A DNA stretch of 6,575 nucleotides from an uncultured Planctomycetaceae bacterium (GTDB lineage: Bacteria; Planctomycetota; Planctomycetia; Planctomycetales; Planctomycetaceae): NCBI GenBank assembly GCA_903823545.1, contig CAIJTL010000169.1, positions 1 to 6,575 of the forward strand, read 5' to 3'. The notes under the pieces were generated by a model, which did no database searches, had not been told where the DNA came from, and worked only from the letters and a program-made list of their open reading frames with translations. Each line of letters begins with the position of its first letter. The stretch's first letter is position 1. Positions 6,301-6,575 of the stretch are shown piece by piece. The translations under genes were made by a program, and so were the position numbers.

Positions 6301-6575
6301 GTCTACACAAACGCGAACCCAACTGGTTCCATCAACGTCACTCCGAAGCCGAATGCCGTTGGTTCAACAACGGTCGACATTCAAGTTCAAGACGCGGGCT
6401 TTGACGGCATCTTCGGAAACGGGGACGACGCTCTCAGCCCAGTTCGTTCGGTCACAGTCAACGTTGCTCCCAGCAACGATGATCCGGTTCTCAACAACAT
6501 CAGCAACGTCACTGTCGCCGAAGATTCGGGGCAGGGTTCGGTCGTGCTGACAGGGATCGGTGCCGGATTCGGCGA
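160..6575 (+). CDS. Giant Ig/cadherin-like repeat surface protein, N-terminal part (3' end outside window)
   Basis: The frame is open from ATG 160 to the right edge, 2138 complete codons with no stop, so the product is larger than what is seen. Residues 1-49 are a basic, arginine-rich leader ending in LEPRCLL (42-48), a motif known from the N-termini of huge extracellular planctomycete proteins. Residues 50-2138 form a tandem array of 14 full and one partial beta-sandwich-type repeats rich in Thr, Val and Asn, joined by NDAP/NDLP/DDPP linkers as in bacterial cadherin-like and Ig-like domains. Five repeats contain an extra module of about 60 residues. Only three cysteines (46, 1346, 1639) and one tryptophan (6) occur, in line with an exported repeat protein. 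Asp-rich DGGxDG loops could bind calcium, which is inferred. The expected location is the cell surface or outside the cell, with a structural or adhesive role; no catalytic motif is visible. ATG 154 in the same frame is the alternative start. Coding status is very sure; the exact function is unknown. Confidence 0.93.
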   Translation, partial: MFLRSWLRSFQGRISHFSNSRTHRKGSRRVQPREVFVRTEGLEPRCLLVNPSLSFINNQTITHAQATTITLNNIQDNEPFPNPQDYPLYVQVTGNTNPNVVTASLATQFIQFNPLLQVKSLPLLLTPGSVAFGSSTITVTVTDSNGEFATRSFNVFLNDAPSFDPIGNIAVTEDDPLQTITITGITAGYGVDDLANGGQTRRITATSNDPNLTGAVSVVYNPTNDPKQPTVASLSFTPVPNAPFAVLSPGDDTAIIFVTLTDGGADNDVNTTADNSSVSQQFRVYFIPKNDAPTIDSIANLTGSNALDEDQNKVLAGGPVGTLTADLGPLATDTTLTLVDSSQFPTTANPNFKIRIGNEVMTVTNIVGNTFTVIRAVDGTTLIGHTAATEPVNMPNTILLTGISAGGPTVLDGPEPQALRIRAVSSDENFLLNPTVTYTTPQGTALLTLKNTPNFSSVNPVTVTVYVEDAGLDNDLNTLGDNLAVSKTFSVSINPINDAPTINALPNLSIPTNSAAVQVQLQGITAGPLETNQPLKVTAVTSSNSALIANPTYDSVTKKITFQPTANMTGSATITVTVEDGGLDLSLNSTSDNATTSVSFVVDVSAAPTLPTLSATASANAISIPENSTLLTIPAAQLNLTGISAGAGEPAQELQLSFTRSNTALFPNPTLSPTSSTGLPALGSTATLTFVPATGMAGTDTFRITLTDGGPDGFIGVPGALAAAVSLTDSTITLVDASAFPVVTPFNIQLGNERLTVTGISLLNPNLFTVIRGVDGTTAATHAINAVVINPRTFDNLSITRDIPITVTPVNDLPTLDPFFFPSSGSNVLAIAENAGQQTVSLTGITDGEGAGARQNLQVTAVVTASSIPNLIGTPTVNYTSGTTGSLVFTSATNLSGTATVTVTVADGGVDGNVNTVEANDRVTRTFDIVIVDNQGAPTIANISPVTLDEDQPKVLVTGLQPNTIRLTGIADGDGNTQELSVQAISSNTALIPNPTVVFNPNNLPVGSIPSEALLTLLPNLNEYTQPNTPVVITVTVTDGGADGLLSTNSGLNANVVTTKTFTVIVNPQNDLPRIGASSQFVSLVGSTLTVSDATPFPLTATPPFVIQVGSELMRVTNVAGASFTVDRGFGGSLQMTHVAGALVTKAIELTVAENQGSALPTLITLPGFDAGPNENQPMSVEVTIPPAYASRVGAATVTGFTAPTGFVPGSGQAGINFTPAAHVAAGDVIFYAKVSDAGSDGNIQTTSNNGVTYLPIVVRVTPFNDLPTVNPANVARTLASAIDNTTTLIPLNPGTGFPTTATPNFSIVVDTEIMTVTGISGNNFTVIRGVNGTEKAAHGINAPVCLPVIVAEDSGLASVALSGITAGPNESQVLRVTSAVFASSIPGLIASTSVDYSSANSTGTLKFTPTANLFGTATIRVTVEDAGFDGLLSTAGDNATFTRDVVVVVTGSVDAPTLTQPLNAQIDEDGANGNTVTLAGISDGDLNTQPLQIDVVSSNLILVPNPTVTFNQSLTSPLAAPQSATLTFNGLAPQQTGTSQITVTLTDGGADGLLGIPGQLAAAISNSTTTTIQVVSTAIFPNPAVAPFNIRIGNEVMRVTAVLSGNRFTVQRGASNTAATSHALNAVVVHPQSFDNQCVTRTFTLTVANFNDPPTLDPLSAINTSEPNSQGTPPTTIQIPLSGITAGGNGSEVNQPLRVTAVAVDPSAFTSLVVGYTTANTNGTLDITPAQDAAGTFTINVTVEDGGFDLDLNTSGDNNTFTRALTVNIAAGNDDPPVINSAPNRVLQIGTTAQQTVDLSGIAAGLFETGPVTVQITGNTTPGLFSVGPVLNYTSPNTIGSLTFTPTGAVGSSDITLTVTDSAMQTTTMTFTVHVVNPPTLAPISGTSPITEGSGIQTLNLSGITSGDGVGQQVQVTAAVTSNPGLLENLVVNYSNPQSGGSVTYNPVANKTGTATITVTVTDAGPDNNLATTNDNLSVSQTFTVVVSSFNDAPTLTQPASPLNLSEDQPNAGVISLTGITAGPLEFQHLRVIATSNNTSLVTAAVVYTNANPTGSINVTPKPNAVGSTTVDIQVQDAGFDGIFGNGDDALSPVRSVTVNVAPSNDDPVLNNISNVTVAEDSGQGSVVLTGIGAGFG
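307..642 (+). repeat. Type A repeat 1 (degenerate, compact)
   Basis: Residues 50-161. This is the most divergent full repeat. It has TITLNNI (68-74) where later copies have the LTGI strand, and STITVTVTDSNG (135-146) in place of the TVTDGGxDG strand and loop. It ends with FLNDAP (156-161). The Asp-rich DGGxD loop is missing, as in repeat 12. As the membrane- or cell-proximal first domain it may serve as a cap. Confidence 0.75.
643..1038 (+). repeat. Type A repeat 2
   Basis: Residues 162-293. Landmarks are TEDD (172-175), TGITAG (183-188), the loop TDGGAD (261-266) followed by NDVNTTADN, and the linker NDAP (290-293). It is longer than the usual copy because of a loop of about ten extra residues after TGITAG (189-200). 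Confidence 0.8.
1039..1659 (+). repeat. Type A repeat 3, interrupted by module B1
   Basis: Residues 294-500. It opens with LDEDQNKVL (307-315). Module B1 then follows, and the repeat resumes at PNTILLTGISAG (395-406). It continues to EDAGLD (468-473), NTLGDN and the linker NDAP (497-500). Repeat 7 has nearly the same flanking words (LDEDQPKVL, then PNTIRLTGI) without the insertion. Confidence 0.8.
1153..1335 (+). repeat. Module B copy 1 (nested in repeat 3)
   Basis: Residues 332-392. The order is TLTLVDSSQFP, then IRIGNEVMTVT, then NTFTVIRAVDGTT and a final His. This resembles a small beta module seen in phage and other repeat proteins with the pattern FP..G.I.IG.E...T and RG.NGTTAA.H..G. 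It sits after the DED strand of its host repeat and before the LTGI strand. Confidence 0.75.
1660..1983 (+). repeat. Type A repeat 4
   Basis: Residues 501-608, a compact uninterrupted copy. Landmarks are LQGITAGPLE (521-530), ATITVTVEDGGLD (572-584), SDN and the atypical linker VSAAP (604-608) in place of NDAP. The acidic strand near its start is replaced by SIPTNSAA, so it lacks the usual DED/AEN element. Confidence 0.78.
1984..2601 (+). repeat. Type A repeat 5, interrupted by module B2
   Basis: Residues 609-814. Landmarks are PENS (625-628), LTGISAG (640-646) and TDGGPDG (707-713), followed by GVPGALAAAVS (716-726). Module B2 interrupts the loop, and the host resumes at RTFDN (792-796), ending in NDLP (811-814). 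The same GxPGxLAAAxS word precedes module B5 in repeat 10. Confidence 0.8.
2341..2526 (+). repeat. Module B copy 2 (nested in repeat 5)
   Basis: Residues 728-789. It reads STITLVDASAFP, then IQLGNERLTVTGI, then FTVIRGVDGTTAATHAINA. It lies inside the DGGxDG-to-DN loop of its host, a different site from B1. Its DNA is close to copy B4 around ACGGTCATTCG. Confidence 0.78.
2602..2973 (+). repeat. Type A repeat 6
   Basis: Residues 815-938. Landmarks are AENAG (832-836), LTGITDG (842-848), TATVTVTVADGGVDG (898-912) and the linker QGAP (935-938), a variant of NDAP. It shares the SSIP(N/G)LI word with repeat 9. Confidence 0.8.
2974..3378 (+). repeat. Type A repeat 7 (uninterrupted counterpart of repeat 3)
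   Basis: Residues 939-1073. It opens with LDEDQPKVLVTGL (948-960), running straight into PNTIRLTGIADG (962-973). GNTQELSVQ and LIPNPTVVFN follow, then TDGGADGLL (1038-1046) and NDLP (1070-1073). Its middle resembles repeat 10 (GDLNTQPLQ, LVPNPTVTFN), suggesting common descent. Confidence 0.8.
3379..3963 (+). repeat. Type A repeat 8, interrupted by module B3 (divergent)
   Basis: Residues 1074-1268. After a short opening strand, module B3 is inserted and the host resumes at IELTVAENQG (1148-1157). The LTGITAG strand is replaced by TLPGFDAG, and the NPTV strand by a divergent segment. The loop is SDAGSDG (1236-1242) and the linker FNDLP (1264-1268). Confidence 0.72.
3415..3597 (+). repeat. Module B copy 3 (nested in repeat 8)
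   Basis: Residues 1086-1146. The pattern is TLTVSDATPFP, then IQVGSELMRVTNV, then FTVDRGFGGS and TH. It is the most divergent copy in its second half: GVDGTTAA is replaced by GFGGSLQM. It sits before the AEN strand of its host, as B4 does in the next repeat. Confidence 0.7.
3964..4530 (+). repeat. Type A repeat 9, interrupted by module B4
   Basis: Residues 1269-1457. After TVNPANVARTLAS, module B4 is inserted. The host resumes at VIVAEDSG (1349-1356), LSGITAG (1362-1368), VEDAGFDG (1424-1431), GDN and the linker VDAP (1454-1457). The adjacent repeat 8 carries its B module at the equivalent place. Confidence 0.78.
4009..4197 (+). repeat. Module B copy 4 (nested in repeat 9)
   Basis: Residues 1284-1346. 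It contains TTLIPLNPGTGFP, then IVVDTEIMTVTGI, then FTVIRGVNGTEKAAHGINA. The usual IGNE is changed to VDTE. One of only three cysteines in the protein (1346) is its last residue. Confidence 0.75.
4531..5124 (+). repeat. Type A repeat 10, interrupted by module B5
   Basis: Residues 1458-1655. Landmarks are IDEDG (1467-1471), LAGISDG (1479-1485), TDGGADG (1547-1553) and GIPGQLAAAIS (1556-1566). Module B5 follows, then QSFDN (1633-1637), and the linker FNDPP (1651-1655). Its module arrangement matches repeat 5. Confidence 0.8.
4855..5052 (+). repeat. Module B copy 5 (nested in repeat 10)
   Basis: Residues 1566-1631. It contains TTTIQVVSTAIFP, then IRIGNEVMRVTAV, then FTVQRGASNTAATSHALNA. Like B2 it occupies the DGGxDG loop of its host. 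Cys1639 lies eight residues after its end. Confidence 0.76.
5125..5493 (+). repeat. Type A repeat 11
   Basis: Residues 1656-1778. It opens TLDPLSAIN, like repeat 6 (TLDPFFFPS), and like repeat 6 it follows a repeat with a loop-inserted B module. Landmarks are LSGITAGG (1682-1689), NVTVEDGGFD (1741-1750), SGDN and the linker NDDPP (1774-1778). Confidence 0.8.
5494..5799 (+). repeat. Type A repeat 12 (short)
   Basis: Residues 1779-1880, the shortest complete copy. It has LSGIAAG (1800-1806), GSLTFTP and LTVTDSAMQ (1858-1866), then passes directly to TFTVHVVNPP. The whole DGGxD...DN loop is absent, as in repeat 1. Confidence 0.78.
5800..6144 (+). repeat. Type A repeat 13
   Basis: Residues 1881-1995. 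Landmarks are TEGSG (1892-1896), LSGITSGDG (1902-1910), ATITVTVTDAGPD (1956-1968), NDN and the linker FNDAP (1991-1995). It is close to the array consensus. Confidence 0.8.
6145..6486 (+). repeat. Type A repeat 14
   Basis: Residues 1996-2109. Landmarks are SEDQP (2007-2011), LTGITAGPLE (2018-2027), VQDAGFDG (2076-2083), GDD and the linker NDDP (2106-2109). The opening TLTQP is shared with repeat 10. Confidence 0.8.
6487..6575 (+). repeat. Type A repeat 15 (cut by window end)
   Basis: Residues 2110-2138. Only the first part is present: VAEDSG (2119-2124) and LTGIGAG (2130-2136). The array clearly continues to the right. Confidence 0.75.

Noticed and set aside
6194..6550. Plus-strand frame of 118 codons near the right edge
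   Set aside because: It is an out-of-frame Ser/Arg/Leu-rich reading of repeats 14-15; the main frame continues through with the expected motifs.
307..6575. CRISPR array or non-coding tandem repeats
   Set aside because: The periodicity is at protein level with diverged DNA, variable unit length and an intact reading frame, so it is a protein repeat array.

Overview
The window is almost entirely one gene: a single open frame on the + strand that begins near position 160 and runs, without a stop codon, off the right edge (at least 2138 residues, C-terminus not seen). It encodes a giant, repetitive, all-beta surface or secreted protein. The best organism guess is a planctomycete of the Rhodopirellula/Blastopirellula type. 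The N-terminus is short and arginine-rich and leads into the motif LEPRCLL (residues 42-48), a hallmark of very large extracellular planctomycete proteins. The moderately GC-rich codon use and a REP-like upstream hairpin fit this but do not prove it.

Layout. Positions 1-159 are a short upstream region with two inverted repeats (76-91 and 104-129) and a purine-rich ribosome-binding stretch at 146-152; no convincing gene is seen there. Positions 160-306 encode the basic N-terminal segment. From about 307 onward the protein is a tandem array of 14 complete and one cut-off Ig/cadherin-like repeats, here called type A. Their recurring landmarks are an acidic DED/AEN/EDS strand, an LTGI(S/T)AG strand, a (V/T)TVxDGGxDG loop, and an NDAP/NDLP/DDPP linker to the next repeat.

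Five type A repeats (A3, A5, A8, A9, A10) carry a second, unrelated module of about 60 residues, here called type B. Its core is FP...IGNEVMTVT...FTVIRGVDGTTAA.H. Module B sits at three different places within its hosts, and one uninterrupted repeat (A7) looks like an empty-site counterpart of A3. Two B-bearing repeats (A5 and A10) also share flanking sequence, which points to duplication of a composite A+B unit.

No second gene, RNA gene, transposon or CRISPR array is visible. The many long frames on the opposite strand are compositional shadows of the repeat-coding strand. The likely role is structural or adhesive at the cell surface. No enzyme active site is visible in the part seen.
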